Shown: piece after piece, positions 17,540-24,854 of the stretch
Layout: every line of letters starts with the position of its first letter
How positions within the stretch are numbered: the first letter of the stretch is position 1
Assembly (NCBI GenBank): GCA_019744975.1
Contig: JAIETP010000006.1
Coordinates: 81,563 to 145,562, forward strand
DNA: 64,000 nucleotides
From: Burkholderiales bacterium
GTDB taxonomy: Bacteria > Pseudomonadota > Gammaproteobacteria > Burkholderiales > SG8-41
Reading direction: 5' to 3'
Made by a program: the position numbers and the translations under genes
Notes under the pieces: generated by a model
Told to the model about the DNA's origin: nothing
The model's input: only the letters and a program-made list of their open reading frames with translations
Database searches by the model: none

Positions 17540-18780
17540 TCGGCGCAATGGTATTGCAGCCCTTTACCACGGGCATCGGAGCGCTCGGTCGCTGGAGCGC
17601 CATCGCCATCGGCGCATCGGTGCCGGTTTCGATTGCACTGGATAACGTGCTGTTGGCCGTCGCCCTGCTCGCCTGGCTGGTCGGTCTGCAGTACCGCGAC
17701 AAGCTGCGGCAGACCTGGGCCAACCCGGTGTATCGCGCCGCCCTGCTGCTGTTTGTAGTGCTGCTGACGGGAACGCTTTACGGCAAACCGGCCCCGGGGG
17801 ATGCAAACCTTTTTTTGCTGAAATATCTCGACCTGGCGCTGATCCCGGTGCTGGGCTGGGCTTTTATCACTGCATCCAGCCGGGAACAGGGCTTACGAAC
17901 TCTGGCCTGCGGTCTTACGCTGGTACTGTTGATTTCCTGTGCGTTAAAAATCGGCTTGATCCCTCCCGACCCATGGCTGCGAGGTACGCCGGAATCGTTG
18001 CTGCGTGGCATGCCGGAATCCCCTGTTGTGTTCAAACAACGCCTGACCCATAACATCCTCATGGCTTTTTCCGGATTTTTATTTGCTTGGTTATGCGTTA
18101 GTGCAAGGGCAGGTATAGCAAAAATCGGCTGGGGTAGCTTGAGCTTACTGGCTGTCGCCAACACCATGCTGATGGTCGAAGGCGCAACCGGTTACGTCCT
18201 GCTGGCAGCCTTGGCCCTGCTGTTTAGCTGGCAGCACCTCCGTTTCCGGGGGGTGGGCATTACCATCGTCCTAAGTCTGATCATCGCCGCGACGCTGATT
18301 ATGGTCCCGGGACCGTTCCAGAACCGGGCCGGCCAGATACTCCATGAACTGGAGCAGGAAAGCGCCGACCGTCCCGCAACCACTTCAACCGGTTTCCGCA
18401 TGGAGTTCTACCGCAACACCATGACCCTGATCGAAAAAAATCCGCTATTCGGCACCGGCACCGGCAGTTTTCCCGCCGCCTACGCGGAACTGGTCAAAGG
18501 CACCGGCCAGAATCCCTCGCGCAACCCGCACAACGAATTCATGCTGATCACCGTGCAGACCGGCCTGATCGGCCTGGCTGCGTTTCTCTGGTTACTTTGG
18601 CAGCAATGGCGCCTGGCCCCGCAGCTGCCAACGCCAATCGAACGCGGCCTCGCCCAGGGACTGGTGGTGATGATGGGCATCATCTGCATGCTCAACTCCG
18701 CGCTGCTCGACCATACTGAGGGACTGCTGTATGCGTGGCTGACGGCTTTGCTTTATGCGGGGTTAAAATCAGATGCGTGA
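17536..18780 (+). CDS. O-antigen ligase/polymerase family membrane protein
   Basis: The 414-residue protein has about 10-12 helices and the Wzy_C signature GTGTGSFPAAYAEL, with SRNPHNEFMLITVQTGLIG in the large loop, His-Asn being conserved in WaaL and Wzy. Such proteins join lipid-carrier-linked glycan to lipid A-core, or polymerise repeat units, at the periplasmic face. Its start overlaps the wbpM-like stop. Its own stop TGA lies at the first base of a 7-bp repeat array. A second Wzy/WaaL-like region is fused in the protein at 8212-11883, so the two may divide polymerase and ligase roles. Confidence 0.88.
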   Translation: MIGAMVLQPFTTGIGALGRWSAIAIGASVPVSIALDNVLLAVALLAWLVGLQYRDKLRQTWANPVYRAALLLFVVLLTGTLYGKPAPGDANLFLLKYLDLALIPVLGWAFITASSREQGLRTLACGLTLVLLISCALKIGLIPPDPWLRGTPESLLRGMPESPVVFKQRLTHNILMAFSGFLFAWLCVSARAGIAKIGWGSLSLLAVANTMLMVEGATGYVLLAALALLFSWQHLRFRGVGITIVLSLIIAATLIMVPGPFQNRAGQILHELEQESADRPATTSTGFRMEFYRNTMTLIEKNPLFGTGTGSFPAAYAELVKGTGQNPSRNPHNEFMLITVQTGLIGLAAFLWLLWQQWRLAPQLPTPIERGLAQGLVVMMGIICMLNSALLDHTEGLLYAWLTALLYAGLKSDA

Positions 18781-18927
18781 CTGGTGACTGGTGACTGGTA
18801 ATTGGTAACTGGTGACTGGTGACTGGTGACTGGTAACTGGTGACTGGTAACTGGTAACTGGTGACTGGTAACTGGTGACTGGTAACTGGTGACTGGTAAC
18901 TGGTGACTGGTAATTGGTAACTGGTAA
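18781..18927 (+). repeat. 21-copy tandem 7-bp repeat array (CTGGTGA/CTGGTAA)
   Basis: Counting from 18781, 21 consecutive 7-mers are CTGGTGA, CTGGTAA or TTGGTAA with no gaps. The array starts directly at the upstream gene's stop codon. The even period of 7 and lack of spacers exclude CRISPR. A spurious frame through it encodes a Val-Thr-Ser-Tyr-Gln-Leu-Pro-type repeat and should not be annotated as protein. Confidence 0.95.
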
Positions 18928-18948
18928 AACCAACACCCTAAGCACCTT

Positions 18949-18964
18949 CCAATTACCAATGACC
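18949..18964 (-). repeat. Inverted 7-bp repeat copies
   Basis: CCAATTACCAATGACC is the reverse complement of two TTGGTAA-type units and can pair with the array just upstream. It closes the direct array before the parDE promoter region. Confidence 0.6.
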
Positions 18965-18997
18965 AAAAATAGCCCTCAGGCCGCTTTATGGCACATA

Positions 18998-19014
18998 ATG
19001 TCAAAGTCTGACAT
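18998..19014. promoter_or_regulatory. Probable ParD operator/promoter
   Basis: ATGTCA-N5-TGACAT is a perfect inverted repeat ending 15 bases before the antitoxin start, overlapping a CATAAT -10-like hexamer at 18994-18999. Type II antitoxins of the ribbon-helix-helix class usually bind such sites to repress their own operon; binding here is inferred. Confidence 0.6.
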
Positions 19015-19029
19015 ATCTGGAGATGCCCC

Positions 19030-19302
19030 ATGTCCCTCAACGTATCGTTGCCTACCGAATTGGAAAACCGTGTGCGTGAGCACGTGGCCTCAGGCTTGTA
19101 CGGCTCCGCCAGTGAAGTAATCCGCGAGGCATTGCGTTTGTTCGAGGCCTATCAAACGGTACAGGCCTCCAGCCTTGCGGCACTGAAAGCGGATATCAAT
19201 CAAGGCCTGGCGGATGCCCGGGCAGGCCGGGTGAGCGCTATTGACGTTCGTGCAATCAAGGCAAAAGGCCGCGCCGTTTTGCAGTCCAAGGGCTCTGTTT
19301 GA
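19030..19302 (+). CDS. parD: ParD-like antitoxin (ribbon-helix-helix)
   Basis: The 90-residue protein begins MSLNVSLPTELENRVREHV, a beta-strand and helix of the CopG/ParD fold, followed by SGLYGSASEVIREALRLFE, the typical ParD motif. The charged C-terminal part would cover the toxin. GGAGATG precedes the ATG at 19030 with suitable spacing. The stop overlaps the toxin start (TGATG), the usual antitoxin-first arrangement. The gene sits inside a polysaccharide locus and is bracketed by arms of the 7-bp repeat, suggesting later insertion. Confidence 0.92.
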   Translation: MSLNVSLPTELENRVREHVASGLYGSASEVIREALRLFEAYQTVQASSLAALKADINQGLADARAGRVSAIDVRAIKAKGRAVLQSKGSV

Positions 19303-19595
19303 TGGCTGGCGTGGTTTTCACGCAAAGCGCGCAAACCGACTTGCTTGAAGCCTGGCTGTTCATCGCCGAGGAAAACCAGACCGCTGCGGATCGCACCCTG
19401 GATGCCATCGAGCTTCAGGCGCAAGCGTTATCGACACAACCGCTGATAGGGCGAGCGCGGCCAGAGCTGGCAGAAGGTGTGCGCAGTTGGCCGACATCGA
19501 CGCCTTACATCCTGTATTACCTTACCGGCAACGATAGCGTGACCATACTGCGCGTTCTCCACCATGCGCGGGATATCCAGAGCGTCAGCTTGTAA
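19302..19595 (+). CDS. parE: ParE/RelE-family toxin
   Basis: The 97-residue protein shows the ParE/RelE fold pattern: VVFTQSAQTDLLEAWLFIAEE (helical start), a middle RARPELAEGVRSWP segment, YILYYL and the terminal beta-strand VTILRVLHHARDI. ParE toxins usually inhibit DNA gyrase, whereas RelE relatives cut mRNA; the ParD partner favours ParE. The ATG at 19302 overlaps the antitoxin stop; a TTG one codon upstream is an alternative. The gene appears intact. Confidence 0.92.
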   Translation: MAGVVFTQSAQTDLLEAWLFIAEENQTAADRTLDAIELQAQALSTQPLIGRARPELAEGVRSWPTSTPYILYYLTGNDSVTILRVLHHARDIQSVSL

Positions 19596-19624
19596 AATCC
19601 GCGCTCAAACAACATGCACGGTTG

Positions 19625-19644
19625 ATCACCAGTCACCAGTCACC
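19625..19644 (-). repeat. Inverted 7-bp repeats abutting a start codon
   Basis: ATCACC-AGTCACC-AGTCACC is the reverse orientation of the array at 18781 and ends 8 bases before the ATG at 19653. Together the two arms flank parDE. Confidence 0.85.
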
Positions 19645-19652
19645 AACTAAAC

Positions 19653-20402
19653 ATGCGCGTATCAGCCATCATCATCACCAAAAACGCCGAGCCGACCATC
19701 CGCCGATGCATCGAATCGGTCGCCTGGGCCGACGAAATCGTCGTGGTTGATTCCGGCAGCACCGACCGCACCGAAGAAATTTGCACTGAATTCGGCGTGC
19801 GTTTTTATCGCACCTCCGATTTTCCCGGACACGGCCCGCAGAAAAACCGCGCGCTGGACCACGCTCGGGGTGAATGGATCGTCTCGCTCGATTCCGATGA
19901 ATGGATGCCGGCTGAACTGCGCGATGAAATTCAGCGCAAACTGGCTGATCCGGGAAAAGACGCGGCGTTCGCGATTCCGCGCCGCTCCAGTTTCTGCGGC
20001 CGCTTCATGAAACATTCCGGCTGGTGGCCGGATCATGTGGTGCGGCTGTTTCGCCGTGAAGCCAGCCGGTTCTCCGAGGACCACACCCACGACCGGCTGC
20101 TCATCAAGGGCAGCACCGGCAGGCTGCGCCAGCCGATCATGCACGAAGCCATTACCGATCTCGACCAGATGATCGGCAAGATGAACCTCTATTCCTCATC
20201 CTCGGCTCGCATGTTCCACAAAAACGGCCGCCGAGCATCAATCTGGACCGCGCTGCTGCACGGCGGCTGGGCGTTTTTCCGCACTTATTTCCTGCGCCTG
20301 GGATTCCTCGACGGGCGCGAGGGATTCATGCTCGCCGTGGCCAATGCCGAAGGGTCTTACTACCGGTATTTGAAACTGATGCTGCTTTCCGGTCAAAAAT
20401 AA
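19653..20402 (+). CDS. Glycosyltransferase family 2, WaaE/KdtX-like
   Basis: The 249-residue protein has VSAIIITKNAEPTIRRCIES, VVVDSGSTDRTEEIC and the DxD-containing SLDSDEWMP, then HDRLLIKGSTGRLRQPIMHE, the pattern of the LPS core beta-1,4-glucosyltransferase group (WaaE/KdtX). It acts on the cytoplasmic side of the inner membrane. No Shine-Dalgarno sequence is seen before the ATG at 19653, because AGTCACC repeats occupy that position. Function on LPS core rather than O-antigen is inferred from the family. Confidence 0.85.
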   Translation: MRVSAIIITKNAEPTIRRCIESVAWADEIVVVDSGSTDRTEEICTEFGVRFYRTSDFPGHGPQKNRALDHARGEWIVSLDSDEWMPAELRDEIQRKLADPGKDAAFAIPRRSSFCGRFMKHSGWWPDHVVRLFRREASRFSEDHTHDRLLIKGSTGRLRQPIMHEAITDLDQMIGKMNLYSSSSARMFHKNGRRASIWTALLHGGWAFFRTYFLRLGFLDGREGFMLAVANAEGSYYRYLKLMLLSGQK

Positions 20403-20416
20403 AGTAACTGTGATTA

Positions 20417-20561
20417 AGAGTGCGTAACAAAATGCCATATCTCCCTCATCCCAACCCTTCTCCCGGAGGGAGAAGGGCTTTTCATCCCTCTCCCTCCGGG
20501 AGAGGGACCGAGGGTGAGGGTATTTTTGACGTCGAATGTCATTCATTTTGTTACGCACTCT
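20417..20561. mobile_element. 145-bp element with perfect 18-bp terminal inverted repeats
   Basis: AGAGTGCGTAACAAAATG (20417-20434) and its exact reverse complement (20544-20561) bound a 109-bp core. The core contains two hairpins built from CTTCTCCCGGAGGGAGAAG and CTCTCCCTCCGGGAGAG. There is no coding frame inside. The flanks on both sides are GTGATTA-type repeat units, so the element appears to sit within an 8-bp repeat array. It resembles a non-autonomous MITE; no transposase is present in the window. Confidence 0.75.
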
Positions 20562-20679
20562 AAGTGATTAGGTGATTGAGTGATTAAAACCGCAGGCGAC
20601 AGCCCCCCAATCACCTAATCACTTAATCACCCAATCACTTAATCACCAAATTCACCTAATCACCGAACGTCCAGTCACC
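20562..20679. repeat. 8-bp repeat hairpin (GTGATTAG family)
   Basis: Direct units GTGATTAG, GTGATTGA and GTGATTAA (20564-20587) are followed by a short centre and then inverted units AATCACCT, AATCACTT, AATCACCC and variants up to about 20665. The region ends with CCAGTCACC, a 7-bp-family unit, 7 bases before the ATG at 20687. The rest of the 284-base gap between genes is the element at 20417-20561. Confidence 0.85.
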
Positions 20680-20686
20680 AAGCCAA

Positions 20687-21496
20687 ATGCGCACCGCAGT
20701 CATCGTAACCACCTACAACCGCTCCGACGCCTTGCGCGCCGTGCTGGAAGGTTACTTGGTGCAGGACCGGCAGGATTTCGAATTGCTGGTGGCGGATGAC
20801 GGCTCGACTGACGATACCCGCCGGCTGGTCGCTGAATACACCCGGCGCGCGACTTTCCCGCTGCGCCATGTCTGGCAGGAAGACCGCGGCTTCCGGCCCG
20901 GTGCGGCGCGCAACCGCGCGCTGGCCGCGACCGGCGCGGATTATGTGATTTTCACCGACGGTGACTGTGTGCCGCCCGCGGATTTTGTACGTCGCCATGT
21001 GACACTGGCCGAGCCCGGTTATTTTCTCGGCGGCAACCGCATCCTGCTGGCGGAAAGTTTTACCCGCCGCGCGCTGGAACAACAGCTGTCCCTGCACAAA
21101 CGAAGTAATGCCGCCTGGGTGCTGGCCTGGCTGCGCCGCGACATCAACCGCCTGCTGCCCCTGCTGCGTTTGCCCGACGGCGCATTCCGCCGACGCCATC
21201 CGGCGCAATGGGCAGGCATCAAGACCTGCAACTTTTCCGCCTGGCGTGCCGATCTGCAGCGGGTCAACGGTTTTGATGAGGCCTACTCAGGCTGGGGGCT
21301 GGAAGATTCGGACCTGGTGATCCGTCTGCTCCATGCCGGCATCAAACACAAAAGCGCACGTTGTGCGACGCCGCTGTTTCACCTCTGGCATCGCGAAAAC
21401 GACCGCAGCCAGCTGCCGGAGAATCAGCGCCGGCTGGATGAACTGCTGGCCTCGCCGCGCATCGAGGCACAACTCGGCCTGAGCCAGTACGCATGA
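20687..21496 (+). CDS. Glycosyltransferase family 2
   Basis: The 269-residue protein has AVIVTTYNRSDALRAVLEGY, LVADDGSTDDTRRLV, the acidic FTDGDCVPP and the late GWGLEDSDLVIRLLHAG, typical of GT2 enzymes with a galactosyltransferase-like C-terminal motif. It is cytoplasmic and probably modifies LPS core or a related glycan, given the heptosyltransferase next door. It overlaps that gene by 4 bases (ATGA). As with the gene at 19653, an AGTCACC repeat unit lies where a ribosome-binding site would be expected. Confidence 0.85.
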   Translation: MRTAVIVTTYNRSDALRAVLEGYLVQDRQDFELLVADDGSTDDTRRLVAEYTRRATFPLRHVWQEDRGFRPGAARNRALAATGADYVIFTDGDCVPPADFVRRHVTLAEPGYFLGGNRILLAESFTRRALEQQLSLHKRSNAAWVLAWLRRDINRLLPLLRLPDGAFRRRHPAQWAGIKTCNFSAWRADLQRVNGFDEAYSGWGLEDSDLVIRLLHAGIKHKSARCATPLFHLWHRENDRSQLPENQRRLDELLASPRIEAQLGLSQYA

Positions 21497-22575
21497 CCAC
21501 CCGCGCACCGGGGCGAATCCTGGTGGTGGTCACCCGCCGCATCGGCGATGTGCTGCTCGCCACACCGCTGATCCGTTCACTGAAACAGGCCTGGCCCGCC
21601 GCACAGATTGATGTACTGGTGTTTGCCGGCACCGAGGGTGTGCTCGTCGCCAATCCCGATGTTCATACGGTACACACGGTAGCCGAACGTCCCGGTCTGC
21701 CGGTGCATCTCGGCTTGCTGCTGCGCCTCTGTCGGCGTTACGAGCTCGCGCTGTCGCTGGTGCCCGGTGACAGGCCGACGCTTTATGCCTGGCTCGCCGG
21801 ACAACGCAGCATCGGTTTGCTGCTGGATCAGCCCGGACAGCGCTGGAAGCAGCACTTGCTCGATCAGTGGGTCGCGCTCGACGCCGCCAACACCCACACG
21901 GTGCGGGCGCACCTGCAACTGGCCGGAGCACTCGGCATCCCCGCGGTCTCCGACGTCGTGTTGTCCTGGTCGCCGGAAGACGCGGCCGCCGTCGATACAC
22001 TGCTGGTCAAACCCTGTGGTGCGCTGGCGGTGCTGCATCCTTATCCGAAATTCCGCTACAAGATGTGGCATCAGCAGGGCTGGATCGATGTCGCAAGCTG
22101 GCTGCTCGACAACGGGGTGCGAGTCGTACTGACCGGCGGCCCGGATGCCGATGAACGCGCTTATGTGGATGCCATTGCACAACAACTGCCGGCCGGCGTC
22201 ATCAACGCCGCCGGCAAACTTCCACTCGGGGGCGTCGCCGCACTGCTGTCCCGCGCGCAGTTTTATGTCGGCCCCGACACCGCGGTCACCCACATGGCCG
22301 CCGCGACCGGTGTGCCGACCATCGCCCTGTTCGGCCCGACCGATCCGCTGAAATGGGGACCCTGGCCCCAGGGCCATCCTGCCGCAAACAATCCCTGGCG
22401 CCGCAGCGGTGATCAGCGCAGCGGCAATGTACAAATCATCCAGGGCCGCGCCAGTTGTGTACCCTGCGGCCACGAGGGCTGCGAACGGCATATCGGCAGC
22501 AGTAGTGACTGCCTGTTGGCCATCCCCGCAACTGCCGTGATTAATTTTTTAAAAACAATAAGTTATGCAAAATAA
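21493..22575 (+). CDS. Glycosyltransferase family 9 (heptosyltransferase-like)
   Basis: The 360-residue protein has the GT9 N-terminal pattern ILVVVTRRIGDVLLATPLIR, the donor-domain VVLTGGPDADE, and YVGPDTAVTHMAAATGVPTI with ALFGPTDP, the ADP-heptose-binding signature of WaaC/F/Q-type enzymes. A Cys-rich tail (CVPCGHEGCE) is common in WaaQ-like members. It likely adds a heptose during LPS core synthesis. The start overlaps the previous gene (ATGA) and the end overlaps the next by 11 bases. Confidence 0.88.
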   Translation: MTTRAPGRILVVVTRRIGDVLLATPLIRSLKQAWPAAQIDVLVFAGTEGVLVANPDVHTVHTVAERPGLPVHLGLLLRLCRRYELALSLVPGDRPTLYAWLAGQRSIGLLLDQPGQRWKQHLLDQWVALDAANTHTVRAHLQLAGALGIPAVSDVVLSWSPEDAAAVDTLLVKPCGALAVLHPYPKFRYKMWHQQGWIDVASWLLDNGVRVVLTGGPDADERAYVDAIAQQLPAGVINAAGKLPLGGVAALLSRAQFYVGPDTAVTHMAAATGVPTIALFGPTDPLKWGPWPQGHPAANNPWRRSGDQRSGNVQIIQGRASCVPCGHEGCERHIGSSSDCLLAIPATAVINFLKTISYAK

Positions 22576-23434
22576 TCCTCTGCCCTACATCACCGACTGC
22601 CCGGTGGGCTGTACAGCCCCGATCGTCGATACCACTTTGATCGTCGATGAAGGTGCGCTGCGGCGCTGCAGCGGCTGCGGCCAGTTGCTGAGCCGCGCCA
22701 GCGAAGCGCGTTACTGGGAAACCATGGCGCAGTTCGATGCCGGGGAATTCAACCTGATCGACGGCCAGGCGCTCGGCCGCCGCGACGCCGTGGCGCAACG
22801 CCGCCTCGCACGGATTGCCGCGTTGTTAAGCAAGGCACCACGCGACATCCGGCTCTGCGACATCGGCTGCTCACGCGGCCAGTTCGTTGCCGCCGCCATC
22901 GGCGCCGGATTTCCGGCTGAAGGTGTGGAGCCTGCGCCGCGTATCGCCGAAGCGGCGCGCCGCGCCGGGCGGCCGGTACGCACCGGCCTGCTCGAAGACC
23001 AGAAATTTTCCGACGCAACATTTGACGCGCTGACGCTGTTCGAAGTGGTGGAACACCTGCGCGCCCCGCTGCCGCTGCTCGCCGAATGCCGGCGCATCCT
23101 GAAACCCGGCGGCATCTTGCTGATCAGCACCGGCAATGCCGCCAGCTGGACCACCGCGGCGATGGGTGCGCGCTGGGATTATTTCGACATGACGCGCGAC
23201 GGCGGGCACATCAGCTTTTTCAACCCGCAGTCGATGGCACAACTCGCCGCCAATGCCGGATTCCGTGTCGAGCGCATCGATACCGCTCGCGTCAAATTCG
23301 CCGACCGGGAAAACACGCCGCGTCTGCGTTATGTGCTGGGCAAGCTGGTGGCGGAAGCCTTGAACCTGCCGGCACAGCTCACCGGCCGCGGCCACGACCT
23401 GCTCGCCTATTTGCGCAAACCTTCCGCGGGCTGA
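22565..23434 (+). CDS. SAM-dependent methyltransferase with N-terminal Cys cluster
   Basis: The 289-residue protein begins with a small Cys-containing region (CPVGC and CSGCG, within residues 12-40) that could bind zinc. It continues with a class I methyltransferase domain: LCDIGCSRGQFV, LFEVVEHLRAP and ILKPGGILLIST. This layout is common in methyltransferases of glycan loci. It overlaps the heptosyltransferase gene by 11 bases and its end overlaps the convergent gene at 23407 by 28 bases. The substrate is unknown. Confidence 0.83.
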   Translation: MQNNPLPYITDCPVGCTAPIVDTTLIVDEGALRRCSGCGQLLSRASEARYWETMAQFDAGEFNLIDGQALGRRDAVAQRRLARIAALLSKAPRDIRLCDIGCSRGQFVAAAIGAGFPAEGVEPAPRIAEAARRAGRPVRTGLLEDQKFSDATFDALTLFEVVEHLRAPLPLLAECRRILKPGGILLISTGNAASWTTAAMGARWDYFDMTRDGGHISFFNPQSMAQLAANAGFRVERIDTARVKFADRENTPRLRYVLGKLVAEALNLPAQLTGRGHDLLAYLRKPSAG

Positions 23435-24846
23435 GCCGCGCAGGCCGTGCCGCGGCACAGCAGGTACAGATCATTGCCGCCAAGGCGGTATTGCGCGGCA
23501 ATGTTGCCGAGTTTTGGATCTGCTGCATAGGCGATCACGAAGCCGTCGCTCCAAACCGCGGGCGGGAAGGTCAGCGGCGGCTGCGGCAGCCGCGCGGCAT
23601 CAATGTAGGCAGCAACCGACAGACCGCTGGCGCTGACGTTGCTGGTGTACAGCGCATGGCCCCGGGTCTGGGCGGTGATGGCCTGCGCCGCTTCCGCATA
23701 ATTCGCGCCGCGATAACGCGCCTGGTAGACGGGGAAGGCCACCGTCACCACCACCAGCTTCAGCACGATGACGGCGATCAGCCAGCGCTGCGTCAGGCGC
23801 AAAATCTGCGGTCCGCCCAGCCACAACACCCTTGCGATGACCAGGCCGGCCAGCGGATACAGCGGAATCAGGTAACGGACATGGCTGTGCGGCGCGAGCC
23901 AGTACGGCAAATAATTCACCAGTAAAATCCACGCTGCGGTTTTCAAGGCGGCGTCCCCTGCCGGCGGCAGCGTGGCACGCTGCCGCGCCAGCAGCCACAG
24001 GGCCAGGAGTCCGGCCGGGGCGAGACAGAGCAGCGTTTCCAGCGGATAGGCAATCAGCTTGGTCAGGTAGCTGCCGAGGCTGTCGGGCGCGAGTTTGGCG
24101 AGGATTTCGCTGAACATCCGGGAACCTTGCGCGCGGTTGCTGGCAAAAATCATCAGCCAGCCCAGCAGCAACGCGGCACCCGCGGCATGCAAGATCAGCG
24201 CCGGCAATGACAACAGGAAACGGCGGTAATCCCTGCGAAACAGCAACACCAGTCCGGCGCCGGCATAAAACACGTACGCCGTCAGCGCCTTGGCCATGAA
24301 CGCGGCATAGAGCAGGACGACCGCCAGCGCCAACAGCGAATATTGCTTCCGTTCGCAGGCCAGCCACAGGCAGGTGATGGCGCTGAACACCAGCAATCCG
24401 AACAGCGGATCGACATAGGCCAGCCAGCCGCGGTAAAAAAACAGGTCGGCCAGCGTGACGTACACCGTCGCCGCCACCGCGCTGAAGACGCGGTCTCCGT
24501 ACAGCGACTGCGCCAGCCAGGCCACCACCGCAGCAGTGAGCAGCGTCGCGGTGATGGTGATGGCGCGCGCCACCACCAGCATGGCATCCCAGCCGAACAG
24601 GCTCGCCGGCGGAATGATCAACCACGCGAACAGGGGCGTGTGCTGCAGGTCGGCGCCGAACAGCAGACGTTTGACCGGCTCGCCGTGGAACCACATCTCC
24701 AGCGCCGAGATCGGAAAAATCGCCTCTTCGCCGACGTAATAAAACCCGAGGGCGGGCAGGAAAGTCGCTGCGGCGACGGCAAACAACAGCCACCAGGCAC
24801 GCCGGGAAACGATGTCGGAATCAGTCACGGAGGGAGTGTGCAACAT
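23407..24846 (-). CDS. GT-C glycosyltransferase (ArnT/PMT, GT39/83-like)
   Basis: The 479-residue polytopic protein has an acidic first periplasmic loop (FYYVGEEAIFPISALEMWFHG) as in ArnT and PMT enzymes, which take a sugar from a lipid-phosphate donor at the periplasmic face. Later segments (HSHVRYLIPLYPLAGLVIARV) fit the family. The ATG at 24846 lies 8 bases after the SGNH-gene stop; a longer frame would overlap that gene. As the last gene of the - strand cluster, with an ArnC-like GT2 and an ArnE/F-like transporter upstream, it could deliver a Fuc4NAc-type sugar, which is inference. Confidence 0.85.
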   Translation of the reverse strand: MLHTPSVTDSDIVSRRAWWLLFAVAAATFLPALGFYYVGEEAIFPISALEMWFHGEPVKRLLFGADLQHTPLFAWLIIPPASLFGWDAMLVVARAITITATLLTAAVVAWLAQSLYGDRVFSAVAATVYVTLADLFFYRGWLAYVDPLFGLLVFSAITCLWLACERKQYSLLALAVVLLYAAFMAKALTAYVFYAGAGLVLLFRRDYRRFLLSLPALILHAAGAALLLGWLMIFASNRAQGSRMFSEILAKLAPDSLGSYLTKLIAYPLETLLCLAPAGLLALWLLARQRATLPPAGDAALKTAAWILLVNYLPYWLAPHSHVRYLIPLYPLAGLVIARVLWLGGPQILRLTQRWLIAVIVLKLVVVTVAFPVYQARYRGANYAEAAQAITAQTRGHALYTSNVSASGLSVAAYIDAARLPQPPLTFPPAVWSDGFVIAYAADPKLGNIAAQYRLGGNDLYLLCRGTACAAQPAEGLRK

Positions 24847-24854
24847 TCCGTCTT

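Noticed and set aside
18781..18927. CRISPR array
   Set aside because: The period is 7 with no spacers, and no cas genes are nearby.
18753..19040. Frame encoding a Pro-Val-Thr-Ser repeat protein
   Set aside because: It is only the translation of the 7-bp tandem repeat read on the opposite strand.
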